From positions 1-7,846 of the forward strand of contig CATMOC010000159.1 of NCBI GenBank assembly GCA_950071955.1: a stretch of 7,846 nucleotides of DNA, written 5' to 3'. The position numbers were made by a program, and so were the translations under genes. Below are positions 1 to 7,106 of the stretch, in pieces; position 1 is the first letter of the stretch; every line of letters begins with the position of its first letter. Below the pieces are notes generated by a model, which ran no database searches, was not told the origin of the DNA, and was given only the letters and a program-made list of their open reading frames with translations. Origin of the DNA: an uncultured Mesorhizobium sp. GTDB lineage: Bacteria > Pseudomonadota > Alphaproteobacteria > Rhizobiales > Rhizobiaceae.

Positions 1-39
1 GGCGAGCGCTTCGACTTCGACCCGGAGACGGCGCGGTGA
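1..39 (+). CDS. 3' end of an upstream gene, product unknown
   Basis: An open frame enters from the left edge and ends at a TGA (37-39). Only twelve residues are visible (GERFDFDPETAR), too few to assign a family. It is called as a gene because its stop overlaps the GTG start of the next gene in the compact GTGA arrangement typical of translationally coupled operons. The start and most of the gene lie outside the window. It could be a chance open frame, but the overlap and the good ribosome binding site inside it make a real gene end likely. Confidence 0.5.
   Translation, partial: GERFDFDPETAR
24..27 (+). promoter_or_regulatory. Ribosome binding site deciding a GTG start
   Basis: GGAG lies 8 bases before the GTG at 36, inside the end of the upstream gene. 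It supports the GTG as the true start of the exported protein, since no ATG gives the complete signal peptide. Confidence 0.55.
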
Positions 40-1973
40 AGCACGGGCGGCTCGCCGGGCTCTGCTTCGCCCTCTCGACCCTGCTCGCCGCCCCGGTCCC
101 CGCCCAGGAAGGCCCGGAGGGAGGCAGCAAGCAGGTCCCGATCTACGTCGACGTGTCGAACGTCGACAATCCGGTCGGTGCCTTCCAGCCGGGCGACACG
201 CTCATCGTATCGCCGGGGACACGCGTGCGCATCAGCGGCGCGGCCGGGCTCGACCTCGCCGGAAGCACGGTTCTCGTCACCGTCACGCCGCGGGAGGCCG
301 AATGGGACATCGATCCGGGCACCGACGAGGTGCGCTGCCCGGGCGACGAGATGCCCGGAACCAAGGTGGTGGGTACCTATGTGGAAGATCCGCCGAAGAC
401 GGTCGAGGTGGCCGTCGGCTCGGGCGGCAGCTTCGAGACCGAATTCGTTCCGAAGATCGACGGCGAACACGAGGTCGTCGTGACCGATCCGGCCCGGCGC
501 TATCGCGGCGAGACGAGCTTCATTTCCGGGACGCCCGAAATCGAGGAGGAGTGCAAGGACATTCCGCAGGACGAGGTCGAGGAGACGGCCGCGGCGCTGA
601 CCGGGATCCTTTGCGAGGCGACCGAGGCGTTGAACCAGCGCGTCAAGGAGCTGCCGCCTTCACCCGCGGTAGAAGAGCTGACGCGCAAGCTAAGGGAGGT
701 CGAGGACGAGGTGGAGGCCGCGCTGCCCTGCGAGGAGGCCCCGCAATGGGCGAACGCCTCCTACCACGTCAACAGGCTGCGCAAGGTGGCACCCCAGATG
801 CGGCAGGCGGCGCGGCCCGTGGTCGAGCAGATGGACGCGTGGCTCGCTGCCGCCAGGCAGGCGCGGGCGGAGGCGCCGAGGGCGCTGGCCCAGATCACCC
901 AGGGTAACGTGGTCTGCGACCAGCTCGACATCATCATCAACGGACTGAAATTCGTCGATTTCTATCTCGGGCTGATCATCGAGCCGGCGAAGTTCCTCGG
1001 CGACTGGGCAAAGGAGAACATTCCAACCAAGCTGGTCGGGCTGATCCCGCCGGTGAGCCGCACGCCGGCGGTCAAGGATGGCTTGGAGTTGGCTTGGAAG
1101 GGCGTGACCAGCTACCAGCCGAAGCTCGAGGCCGGCAAGGTCAAGATCAGCGCGGAAGGCTTCGACCGCACGCTTGCGGCCGGCAAGATGGTGAACGGCG
1201 TCGTCACCTATGCTGCCAGCCGCATCTTCGAGCAGCTCTGCCAGACGTTCCAGGGCTCAGTCGAGGGCTCCATGGCGGCGAGCTTCCAGACCGGCGCGCG
1301 GGTCTGGTGGCAGTACGACATCAACATCTCCGGCCAGCTGATCCTGCGGTATCCGGCGAATGCCAAGGGTGACGTGATCGCGCTGACGGGCGAGTTCCTG
1401 GGCAACGCGACGCACATCAAGTCGTGGGACAATGCCGTGCCGGTGCTGTTTCCCGAGCTGGCGCAGGGGACCGTGTTCCGCACGATGCGCATCGAGCCGA
1501 TCGTGATGGACACCATCCCGGTGCTCTACAAGAAGAATCTCGGCGCCAAGCTCGGCGAAGCGACGCCGGACTTCAACCCGGTCAAGTCGACCATCGACCA
1601 GGGCGGCGCCATCACCCAGTTCGTCATGACACCGGCCTTTTTCCGCGTGCCGGTGCGCGCCGAACTGCGCGGCAAGAAGCTGCGCCTCGAACTGCAGCCT
1701 GCCGCCGTGGATTTCGACGATCTGCGGGTCAAGGTGATCCAGATCGTCCTGCCCGTGCTGAGCCTCTGGCCGGAGGTCATCGACTATGCGCTTCCCTACA
1801 AGGGAGCACATTTCCTCATGCTGCGCGCCATGAACGACGGACCGGCCGATTTCGACGTCGCGTATGAAGGCGAGACCATGAAGATTACGCGCACGTTCGA
1901 CCGGAAGAAGGCGACTTCGGAGACCGACGCCACGTACATGCTGAAGATCAACGCGTGCAATCCGGGGTGCTGA
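36..1973 (+). CDS. Exported protein of unknown function, 645 residues
   Basis: I do not recognise a family. The product starts at GTG with a Sec-type signal peptide: basic MKHGR, a hydrophobic core to about residue 20, and a likely cut after VPA at 23. The Cys at 10 sits in AGLC, which is not a good lipobox. Residues about 35-165 look like beta-sandwich (Ig-like) material. Residues about 178-290 are rich in charged residues and Ala and probably helical, possibly a short coiled coil near 210-230. The rest, about 295-645, is mixed and has no motif I can name. The mature part has eight cysteines (101, 173, 193, 232, 294, 402, 641, 645), an even number that suits disulfides in the periplasm; the protein ends in CNPGC. 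There is no later membrane span. It overlaps the upstream gene by 4 bases and the following vWA gene by one base, so an envelope role together with the vWA protein is inferred, not shown. Confidence 0.85.
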   Translation: MKHGRLAGLCFALSTLLAAPVPAQEGPEGGSKQVPIYVDVSNVDNPVGAFQPGDTLIVSPGTRVRISGAAGLDLAGSTVLVTVTPREAEWDIDPGTDEVRCPGDEMPGTKVVGTYVEDPPKTVEVAVGSGGSFETEFVPKIDGEHEVVVTDPARRYRGETSFISGTPEIEEECKDIPQDEVEETAAALTGILCEATEALNQRVKELPPSPAVEELTRKLREVEDEVEAALPCEEAPQWANASYHVNRLRKVAPQMRQAARPVVEQMDAWLAAARQARAEAPRALAQITQGNVVCDQLDIIINGLKFVDFYLGLIIEPAKFLGDWAKENIPTKLVGLIPPVSRTPAVKDGLELAWKGVTSYQPKLEAGKVKISAEGFDRTLAAGKMVNGVVTYAASRIFEQLCQTFQGSVEGSMAASFQTGARVWWQYDINISGQLILRYPANAKGDVIALTGEFLGNATHIKSWDNAVPVLFPELAQGTVFRTMRIEPIVMDTIPVLYKKNLGAKLGEATPDFNPVKSTIDQGGAITQFVMTPAFFRVPVRAELRGKKLRLELQPAAVDFDDLRVKVIQIVLPVLSLWPEVIDYALPYKGAHFLMLRAMNDGPADFDVAYEGETMKITRTFDRKKATSETDATYMLKINACNPGC

Positions 1974-3985
1974 TGGCGACGCTTCTCCGGCGGGCCGCGG
2001 TTCGGTGGGCGGCGGCCATGCTCGTCGGCCTCTCGCCGGGCGCGGCTTTCGCTCAGGTGGAAACGACCACCGCGCCGGCCGCGCTGATCATCGATTCCTC
2101 CGGCAGCATGGCCGCGCGGGAGCCCGACGGCCGCGTCAAGCTCGACGCCGCGCGCGCCGTCGTGGAAGATGCGCTGAAGGCGTGGCCAGCGGAGAGGCGG
2201 CTCGCGGTCGTGGCCTATGGCCACCGCCGCCAGTCGGACTGCGCCGATATCGAGACCATCGTGCCGCTCGGGGCGGTCTCGACATCGGTCGTGCACGACA
2301 GGCTCGCGGCGTTGCGGGCGCGCGGCAAGACCCCGATCTCTCGGTCGCTCGTCCATGCGGCCGGGCTCCTGCCCGAGGGAGACGCGGCGATCGTACTCGT
2401 CAGTGACGGGCTGGAGACCTGCGAGGCGGATCCCTGCGCGGTGGCGGCCGAATTGAAGCGGGCAAACCCGCGGCTCGTGATCCACGTGGTGGGTTTCGGC
2501 CTCGCCGAGGGCGAGGCTGCCCAGCTTTCCTGCATCGCGCGGAACGCGGGCGGCCGCTTCCTCGATGCCGGCTCGGCGGAAGACCTTGCCTCGGCCATGA
2601 CCACTGTGGTCGAGACGGTCGCCGCCGAGCCGGCCGTTCCCGAGGCGGCACCGGCCCCGGAGCCGCCGCCAGTCGTCGACACTCCGGCCCCCGAGCCGCC
2701 GCCGGCGCCCGTGCCGGAACCGCCGCAGGTCGTGCGCGTCGGCATCGCGGCGGTGGCCGGCGGTCTCGGCCGCCTCGTCGATGCGCCGGTGCGCTGGGTC
2801 GTGCGGGACACGGCCGGTGTCGCGATCTACGAGGGCGAGAGCCGCGGCCTGTCGCTCGACCTTGCCGAAGGCAGCTACGGCGTCGAGGCTTACGCCGCCA
2901 ATGCCAGGGGCGGGGCCACGATCGAGGTTTCCGGTGAGCTGGGCCAGGAGTTCGACGTGGAAGTGGACGCCGGGCGGCTCGACCTGTCGCTCTCGGCCGG
3001 CAAGGTCGCGCCGCCCTTCAGCGACCTGGAGGCGGCCGGCACGGTCTGGACGCTGGAGCCGAGGGACGGACAGGGCGCGGTCGAGATGCCGAAGCTCGCC
3101 CGCCCGTCGCTGTTGCTTGCCCCCGGCCGGTACCTCGTTCGCGCGCGCCTGAAGGGGCTGGAGGCGGAGGCGGAGGCCACGGTCGCGACCGGCGCTGCGG
3201 CGGCGTTGCGGCTGGACGTCCCGCTCGGAGCGCTGGTCCTCGAGGCCGCGCTCGCCGAGGAGGAACCGGCGCTGACCGACGCATCCATGCTGGCGTGGCG
3301 CGTGGGCGAAGGCGACACGGCGCAACTGGTCGCCGGCCAGGCGCGGCCGCGGCTGGTGCTGCCTGAGGGCAAATACGCCGTCGCCCTCTCTATCGCCGGC
3401 GGCGAGGTGCTTTCGGCGGCGGACGTGGTTGCGGACGAGGAACGGCTCCTTCGCGTCGTCGTGGGCGGCGGCGAATTGGAACTCGGCGCTCGTCTCGGGC
3501 CGGAATCGCCGCCCGTCGAGGACTGGCGCGATGCCTACTGGACACTCACAGCGCAGGACGGTCCGGCGGCAGGACAGGAGATCGTGCTGCCCGCCGCCGC
3601 GCCCGTCGTGCCCGTTCCGCCGGGGCGCTGGCGCATCTCGGTCCAGAGCGGAACCGTGGTCGTCGAGCACGAGGTGACCGTCGGTCCCGGCGGAAGGAGT
3701 GCGCTCGTCTTCGACCTCGACGCGGCCCGGCTCGGCATCAAGGCCGCGCCCGCGGATGGCGGACCGCTCGCGATGAACACGGTCTTCTCCGTCTATGCCG
3801 TCGGCACGGATGGCGCGGCCGCCGAGGCGCCCGTCTACTCCGGCGGGGCTTCCGAGGAGGTCTCGACGATCGTCCCGTCCGGCCGGTGGCTGGTGATCGC
3901 CGAGGATTCCGACGGTCGCCGCGGTACCGCTGAAGTCGACCTCGGCGCCGGCGAGGAGACCACGGTCGAACTGCCGCTTCGTTGA
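1973..3985 (+). CDS. Exported vWA-domain protein with five C-terminal beta repeats
   Basis: The product has 670 residues. I chose the ATG at 1973, which overlaps the previous stop (TGATG), rather than an in-frame GTG at 1955, because it gives a clean signal peptide: RR near the start, a hydrophobic core, and a cut after AFA at 27. The vWA domain spans about 37-212. Its metal-ion-dependent adhesion site shows DSSGS (D41, S43, S45), a Thr in GKTP (T120) and an Asp in VSDGLETC (D145), so divalent-cation-dependent protein binding is expected. Cys residues at 90, 150, 155 and 187 may form disulfides. A Pro/Glu/Ala linker (about 219-251) follows, then five divergent repeats starting near 253, 333, 418, 499 and 584. 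Each carries a Gly-x-Tyr/Trp turn (EGSY, PGRY, EGKY, PGRW, SGRW). There is no membrane anchor or sorting signal after the signal peptide. The family is known for adhesion and complex assembly; the partner here is unknown, and the coupled upstream protein is the obvious candidate. Confidence 0.88.
   Translation: MATLLRRAAVRWAAAMLVGLSPGAAFAQVETTTAPAALIIDSSGSMAAREPDGRVKLDAARAVVEDALKAWPAERRLAVVAYGHRRQSDCADIETIVPLGAVSTSVVHDRLAALRARGKTPISRSLVHAAGLLPEGDAAIVLVSDGLETCEADPCAVAAELKRANPRLVIHVVGFGLAEGEAAQLSCIARNAGGRFLDAGSAEDLASAMTTVVETVAAEPAVPEAAPAPEPPPVVDTPAPEPPPAPVPEPPQVVRVGIAAVAGGLGRLVDAPVRWVVRDTAGVAIYEGESRGLSLDLAEGSYGVEAYAANARGGATIEVSGELGQEFDVEVDAGRLDLSLSAGKVAPPFSDLEAAGTVWTLEPRDGQGAVEMPKLARPSLLLAPGRYLVRARLKGLEAEAEATVATGAAAALRLDVPLGALVLEAALAEEEPALTDASMLAWRVGEGDTAQLVAGQARPRLVLPEGKYAVALSIAGGEVLSAADVVADEERLLRVVVGGGELELGARLGPESPPVEDWRDAYWTLTAQDGPAAGQEIVLPAAAPVVPVPPGRWRISVQSGTVVVEHEVTVGPGGRSALVFDLDAARLGIKAAPADGGPLAMNTVFSVYAVGTDGAAAEAPVYSGGASEEVSTIVPSGRWLVIAEDSDGRRGTAEVDLGAGEETTVELPLR
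2627..2725 (+). repeat. Proline-rich linker with short repeated PEPPP units
   Basis: This coding stretch (residues about 219-251 of the vWA protein) repeats Ala-Pro-Glu-Pro-Pro-Pro and similar units. The DNA therefore carries imperfect direct repeats of a GC-rich block encoding PEPPP. It separates the vWA domain from the beta repeats and is probably an extended, flexible spacer. Its copy number may vary between strains. Confidence 0.6.
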
Positions 3986-4166
3986 CGTTTGTGCCGAGCG
4001 ACCCACGGAACTGTCACCGAAAGCCGATAGAAATTACGGACCATGTCGGTCACGATGCAATGACGGATATCGGCAAGGCCGCTCAGACGTCAAAGTCATG
4101 GCCGCCGCGACGATCGGCGCCGCGGCACTGCCGATGGCGGCATGGACAGCGCCGGATGCAACCTCG
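3986..4166 (+). other. Intergenic region with a possible relic of an export leader
   Basis: This is the gap before the hydrolase, and the hydrolase promoter should lie here. The first 110 bases are less GC-rich than their surroundings, but I see no convincing -35/-10 pair. From the ATG at 4098 the frame of the hydrolase is open and reads as a hydrophobic, Ala-rich, signal-like stretch ([16 protein letters not shown]) running straight into the enzyme. A second short frame begins at the ATG at 4060 ([11 protein letters not shown]) and is out of phase with it by 38 bases. Joined, they would resemble the polar start and hydrophobic core of a twin-arginine leader whose RR region has been lost. This is inference; the stretch could also be ordinary untranslated leader. 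Confidence 0.35.
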
Positions 4167-4172
4167 AAAGGA
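4167..4172 (+). promoter_or_regulatory. Ribosome binding site of the hydrolase
   Basis: AAAGGA lies 9 bases before the ATG at 4182. No comparable site precedes the in-frame ATG at 4098, so this decides the start in favour of the shorter, cytoplasmic 278-residue product. Confidence 0.6.
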
Positions 4173-4181
4173 ACGAACAGG

Positions 4182-5018
4182 ATGTCATACGTCACCACCA
4201 GCGACGGTGTCGAAATCTTCTACAAGGATTGGGGCCCGAAGGACGCCCAGCCGGTCGTCTTCCACCACGGCTGGCCGCTCTCGGCCGACGACTGGGACGC
4301 ACAGATGCTGTTCTTCCTGCGGAACGGCTACCGCGTCGTCGCCCACGACCGCCGCGGCCACGGCCGCTCGGCGCAGGTTTCCGACGGCCATGACATGGAC
4401 CACTATGCCGCCGACGCCTTCGCCGTCGTCGAGCATCTGGATCTCAGGGATGCCATCCACATCGGCCATTCGACCGGCGGCGGCGAGGTCGCCCGCTATG
4501 TGGCGAAGCATGGCGAGCCGGCCGGACGGGTGGCCAGGGCCGTGCTGGTCAGCGCGGTGCCGCCGCTGATGCTGAAGACCGACGCCAACCCCGAAGGCCT
4601 GCCGCTCGAGGTGTTCGACGGCTTCCGCCAGGCGACCGCCGCTAACCGCGCGCAGTTCTTCCTCGACGTGGCCTCCGGCCCCTTCTACGGCTTCAACCGG
4701 GAGGGCGCGACCGTCCACCAGGGCGTGATCCAGAACTGGTGGCGCCAGGGCATGATGGGCAGCGCCAAGGCCCATTACGAAGGAATCAAGGCCTTCTCCG
4801 AGACGGACCAGACCGAGGACCTGAAGGCGATCTCCGTTCCCACGCTCGTCCTGCACGGCGAGGACGACCAGATCGTGCCGATCCACGATTCGGCCATGAA
4901 GTCGATCAAGCTCCTCAGGAACGCGACGCTGAAGACCTATCCCGGCTTCTCGCACGGCATGCTGACGGTCAATGCCGATGTGCTGAACGCCGATCTTCTC
5001 GCCTTCGCGAAGGGCTGA
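4182..5018 (+). CDS. Alpha/beta hydrolase, non-heme chloroperoxidase family
   Basis: The 278-residue product has the usual length of cofactor-free haloperoxidase/esterase enzymes and starts with the typical [18 protein letters not shown]. Family marks are visible in order: oxyanion-hole HGWP (29-32), the DRRGHGRS loop (56-63), nucleophile elbow GHSTGGG with Ser97, HGEDDQIVP with Asp229, and GFSHGM with His258. The Ser-Asp-His triad is therefore complete. Members hydrolyse esters or lactones and form peracids that can halogenate in vitro; true halogenation is a side activity and the natural substrate is usually unknown. There is no signal peptide from this start, so the product is cytoplasmic. 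An alternative start at 4098 adds 28 hydrophobic residues. It stands alone on its strand, 196 bases after the vWA gene, and converges with the gentisate operon; I see no evidence that it belongs to either pathway. Confidence 0.93.
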   Translation: MSYVTTSDGVEIFYKDWGPKDAQPVVFHHGWPLSADDWDAQMLFFLRNGYRVVAHDRRGHGRSAQVSDGHDMDHYAADAFAVVEHLDLRDAIHIGHSTGGGEVARYVAKHGEPAGRVARAVLVSAVPPLMLKTDANPEGLPLEVFDGFRQATAANRAQFFLDVASGPFYGFNREGATVHQGVIQNWWRQGMMGSAKAHYEGIKAFSETDQTEDLKAISVPTLVLHGEDDQIVPIHDSAMKSIKLLRNATLKTYPGFSHGMLTVNADVLNADLLAFAKG

Positions 5019-5087
5019 CCGGCATGACGTCGATCCCGGTGGCGGCGAGTCCCGGGATCTCAACGCATGAAGTCGTTGCGATGCCGG
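5019..5087. repeat. Nested inverted repeats, possible cloverleaf element or terminator
   Basis: Immediately after the hydrolase stop, an outer 7-base pair stem (CCGGCAT 5019-5025 with ATGCCGG 5081-5087) encloses two hairpins. The first is a perfect 8-pair stem, GATCCCGG (5032-5039) with CCGGGATC (5052-5059), loop 12. The second is a 5-pair stem, CAACG (5061-5065) with CGTTG (5074-5078), loop 8. No run of T follows in either direction, so a classical intrinsic terminator is not clear. The style (ATCCCGG...CCGGGAT arms between convergent genes) recalls the palindromic repeats scattered between genes in Rhizobiales. It may be a degraded copy of such an element and may also end transcription from both sides. 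Confidence 0.45.
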
Positions 5088-5137
5088 GCGCGGCGTCCAC
5101 CCTGTTGTCGTTGTTGTTGCGGACGAGGGCGGGCCTC

Positions 5138-5992
5138 TCAGCCACCGACCTTGACATCCATCGAGCCGATCCTGTCGATCCAGGCATGCATGGTGTCGCC
5201 CGGCGAGACCGGCGCGACACCTTCGGGCGTGCCGGTCATGATCACGTCTCCGGGATGAAGCGTGTAGGCCTTCGAGGCGTAGGCGATGAGCTTCTGGACG
5301 TTCCAGATCAGGAGGCGCGTATTTGATTTCTGCCTGGTCTCGCCGTTCACCTTGATCTCGAAATCGAGATTGCCGGGATCGCCGATCTCGTCCGCCGTGA
5401 CGACGTGCGGTCCGAGCACCGTGAAGGTATCGAGCGACTTCCGGAAGGAGCGGTCTTCGGTGCCGCGGATGGTCATGTCGAGCCCGATCATGTAGCCGGC
5501 GACGTGTTCGAGCGCGTCGGTTTCCGAAATGCGGAAACCCCGCTTTCCGATTACCACCGCAAGCTCGATCTCGTGATCGATGCGGCGGTCCGGCCAGTCC
5601 GCGACCACGGTCTCGCCCGCGCCGATCAGCGAACTGGTCGCCTTGAGGAAGACGCCATAGTCGGCGATCGTCTTCACTTGCGTGCCGAAGTTGATGCCTG
5701 TGTCTGCCCGGGACTCGTCGAGATGGAGCTGATAGTTCACCGGAGCCGCGACGATCTTGCCGGGATTGGCGACCGGAGAGAGAAGCTTCACTTCGCCGAC
5801 CGGTCTGCCGGGCACCGACTTCGCAAGGGCCTCCATCGTCGGACGCAACCGATCGAAATGGTTGAAGAAATGATCGCCGCGCGGCACGGGCCACCTAAGT
5901 GGCGGCAGTTCGTCGAGAGCTTTGGTCACGTCGTGGACGAGATCGCCCACGACCACGCCGAGGCGGTCGTCGTCGAAGCGGCAGAAACGCAT
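5138..5992 (-). CDS. Fumarylacetoacetate hydrolase family protein, probable maleylpyruvate/fumarylpyruvate hydrolase
   Basis: The 284-residue product has the normal length for the family: a small N-terminal domain (about 1-65) and the FAH catalytic domain (about 75-282). Visible marks include NYQLHLDE with His90 and Glu93 placed like the family's His-x-x-Glu dyad, Lys117 in FLKATSSLIG, metal ligands Glu141 and Glu143 in DHEIELAVVIGK and Asp172 in GLDMTIRG, and TGTPEGV (253-259). The family uses Mg or Mn to split C-C bonds in acylpyruvates. It lies 29 bases after the gentisate dioxygenase in the same direction, so the likely substrate is maleylpyruvate (giving maleate and pyruvate) or fumarylpyruvate (giving fumarate and pyruvate). 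Sequence alone does not separate these, nor exclude a decarboxylase or hydratase of a related pathway. It is cytoplasmic. The start at 5992 has a good ribosome binding site. Confidence 0.92.
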   Translation of the reverse strand: MRFCRFDDDRLGVVVGDLVHDVTKALDELPPLRWPVPRGDHFFNHFDRLRPTMEALAKSVPGRPVGEVKLLSPVANPGKIVAAPVNYQLHLDESRADTGINFGTQVKTIADYGVFLKATSSLIGAGETVVADWPDRRIDHEIELAVVIGKRGFRISETDALEHVAGYMIGLDMTIRGTEDRSFRKSLDTFTVLGPHVVTADEIGDPGNLDFEIKVNGETRQKSNTRLLIWNVQKLIAYASKAYTLHPGDVIMTGTPEGVAPVSPGDTMHAWIDRIGSMDVKVGG

Positions 5993-5998
5993 GTTCTA

Positions 5999-6004
5999 TT
6001 CCCT
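5999..6004 (-). promoter_or_regulatory. Ribosome binding site of the FAH-family gene
   Basis: On the minus strand AGGGAA lies 6 bases before the ATG at 5992, between that gene and the dioxygenase stop. It fixes the start of the hydrolase and shows that it is translated independently within the operon. Confidence 0.55.
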
Positions 6005-6021
6005 GGTATGCGGATGATCGT

Positions 6022-7071
6022 CTAGTGGGCGGGCCCGCGCTCTTCGCGCCAGAGGCCGAGTTTTTCCTGGGCGACGCGGTCGGAGAAGCAGAACAGGAAG
6101 CTGTCTTGCGTGGCCTTGAAGCTACGCCACGTCCAGCCCGGCGCGACCGCCACGTCCCGCTCGGTGAGGTCGAAACTTCTGTCGCCGATCTTCGCCGTAA
6201 GTGCGCCTTCGCCCAGCGCCATGACGATGCCGTCGGTAGAGCGCATCGGCGCGGTCTCGAACCCCTTCGGCAGATGCATCATCCAGGCGGACATGGTGGG
6301 CATTGCCCAGCCGCCGTCGATCGGATTCGCATAGCGCAGCGAGACCGCTTCGTGCGCATCCGGGCCTTCGCCTTTCGCCGCGGCGACGAGGGCCGCGCGC
6401 GTCCTCTCGTAGGGATAATTGAAGATCGGCGTCGTCTGCCCGTAGCGCTCCACCGGGGCGAGCGGCAGCATGCCGGAGCCGAAGCGCGCGAGCGCATCGC
6501 CCTCGGGGCGGACGATCGACTGGCGCTCGTCATTGTAGTGCTCGTTGAAACCGGCTTCGAAGAAGGACACGAGCGGCAGGTCGAGCCCGTCGAGCCAGGC
6601 GCACGGATCGGAACCCTCATTGCCGTGGTCGTGGAAGGCCCAGGACGGCGTGATGATGAAATCGCCGCGGCGCATGGTCGTGCGCTCGCCGCCCACAGCG
6701 GTGAAGGCGCCTTCGCCTTCCAGCATGAAGCGTAGCGCCGACGGCGTATGACGATGCGCCGGCGCCGTCTCGCCCGGCATGATCAACTGAATGCCGGCAT
6801 ACATCGTCGACGTCGCGCGCGACATGCCGGCGAAGTTCGGGTTCTCCAGGACGAGCACGCGCCGTTCCGCCTCCTGCGCCGTAAGCAACCGCCCGGACTC
6901 CATCAGCAGCGGGCGGATGTCGGAATAGCGCCAACGGTGGGGCGCGGCCTTCGACTTCGGCTCGTTCGGCAGCAGCCCGCGCAGTACCTCCCAGAGAGGT
7001 GCGAGGTTCTGCGGTGCCAGCCGGTCGTAGAAATCCTTGCGCTGTTCGGGCGTCGAACTGGGTTGGGTCAT
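6022..7071 (-). CDS. gtdA: Gentisate 1,2-dioxygenase (bicupin, Fe(II))
   Basis: The 349-residue product opens the ring of gentisate with O2 to give maleylpyruvate. It has the usual length and the two cupin domains of the family, about 90-160 and 255-330. The N-terminal cupin carries the iron site: His106 and His108 in AHRHTPSALRF and His147 in WAFHDHGN. The 41-residue spacing is the one I recall for structurally known members. Other expected active-site residues are present: Arg70, Gln95, Arg114, His149 and Asp161. The frame stays open far upstream of the start, but ATG 7071 is chosen because GAAGGA precedes it by 7 bases and the homologous part begins soon after (MTQPSS...). It sits 35 bases after the TRAP permease gene and 29 bases before the FAH-family gene, a catabolic operon. 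Gly93 and Tyr91 matter for substrate range (see findings). A salicylate 1,2-dioxygenase or 1-hydroxy-2-naphthoate dioxygenase role is the main alternative. Confidence 0.93.
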   Translation of the reverse strand: MTQPSSTPEQRKDFYDRLAPQNLAPLWEVLRGLLPNEPKSKAAPHRWRYSDIRPLLMESGRLLTAQEAERRVLVLENPNFAGMSRATSTMYAGIQLIMPGETAPAHRHTPSALRFMLEGEGAFTAVGGERTTMRRGDFIITPSWAFHDHGNEGSDPCAWLDGLDLPLVSFFEAGFNEHYNDERQSIVRPEGDALARFGSGMLPLAPVERYGQTTPIFNYPYERTRAALVAAAKGEGPDAHEAVSLRYANPIDGGWAMPTMSAWMMHLPKGFETAPMRSTDGIVMALGEGALTAKIGDRSFDLTERDVAVAPGWTWRSFKATQDSFLFCFSDRVAQEKLGLWREERGPAH

Positions 7072-7078
7072 GTCGTCG

Positions 7079-7084
7079 TCCTTC
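7079..7084 (-). promoter_or_regulatory. Ribosome binding site of the dioxygenase gene
   Basis: On the minus strand GAAGGA lies 7 bases before the ATG at 7071, within the 35-base gap after the TRAP permease stop. It picks this ATG out of a reading frame that stays open through the whole permease gene. Confidence 0.65.
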
Positions 7085-7106
7085 AAGAAACTCGTTCGCA
7101 AATGCG

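Noticed and set aside
51..65. Lipoprotein signal (AGLC) in the first exported protein
   Set aside because: Leu directly before the Cys does not fit a lipobox, and the hydrophobic core lies mostly after the Cys, as in an ordinary signal peptide.
1796..4006. Very long open frame on the minus strand opposite the vWA gene (736 codons)
   Set aside because: The translation is Arg/Gly/Asp-rich and low in complexity, with no domain, as expected for the shadow frame of a GC-rich gene. The opposite strand has a signal peptide and a vWA motif.
3982..4010. TTGACG as a -35 box of a hydrolase promoter
   Set aside because: It overlaps the vWA stop codon, and nothing resembling a -10 box follows at 16-18 bases.
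4039..4051. GACC-5-GGTC inverted repeat as an operator
   Set aside because: Only four base pairs per arm; expected by chance at this base composition, with no regulator nearby.
4043..4062. Six-residue leader peptide (MSVTMQ) ending over the ATG at 4060
   Set aside because: Too short, with no ribosome binding site and no attenuator-like hairpins after it.
5100..5120. GTT-rich run as a microsatellite
   Set aside because: Only a few imperfect triplets; not long enough to be a meaningful repeat.
5019..5137. Clear intrinsic terminator between the convergent genes
   Set aside because: There are stems but no T run on either strand, so it is reported as a repeat structure rather than a firm terminator.
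4185..5894. Long minus-strand frame (569 codons) spanning the hydrolase and part of the FAH-family gene
   Set aside because: It crosses a convergent intergenic region and is antisense to, or out of frame with, two clear enzymes. It shows no family motif.
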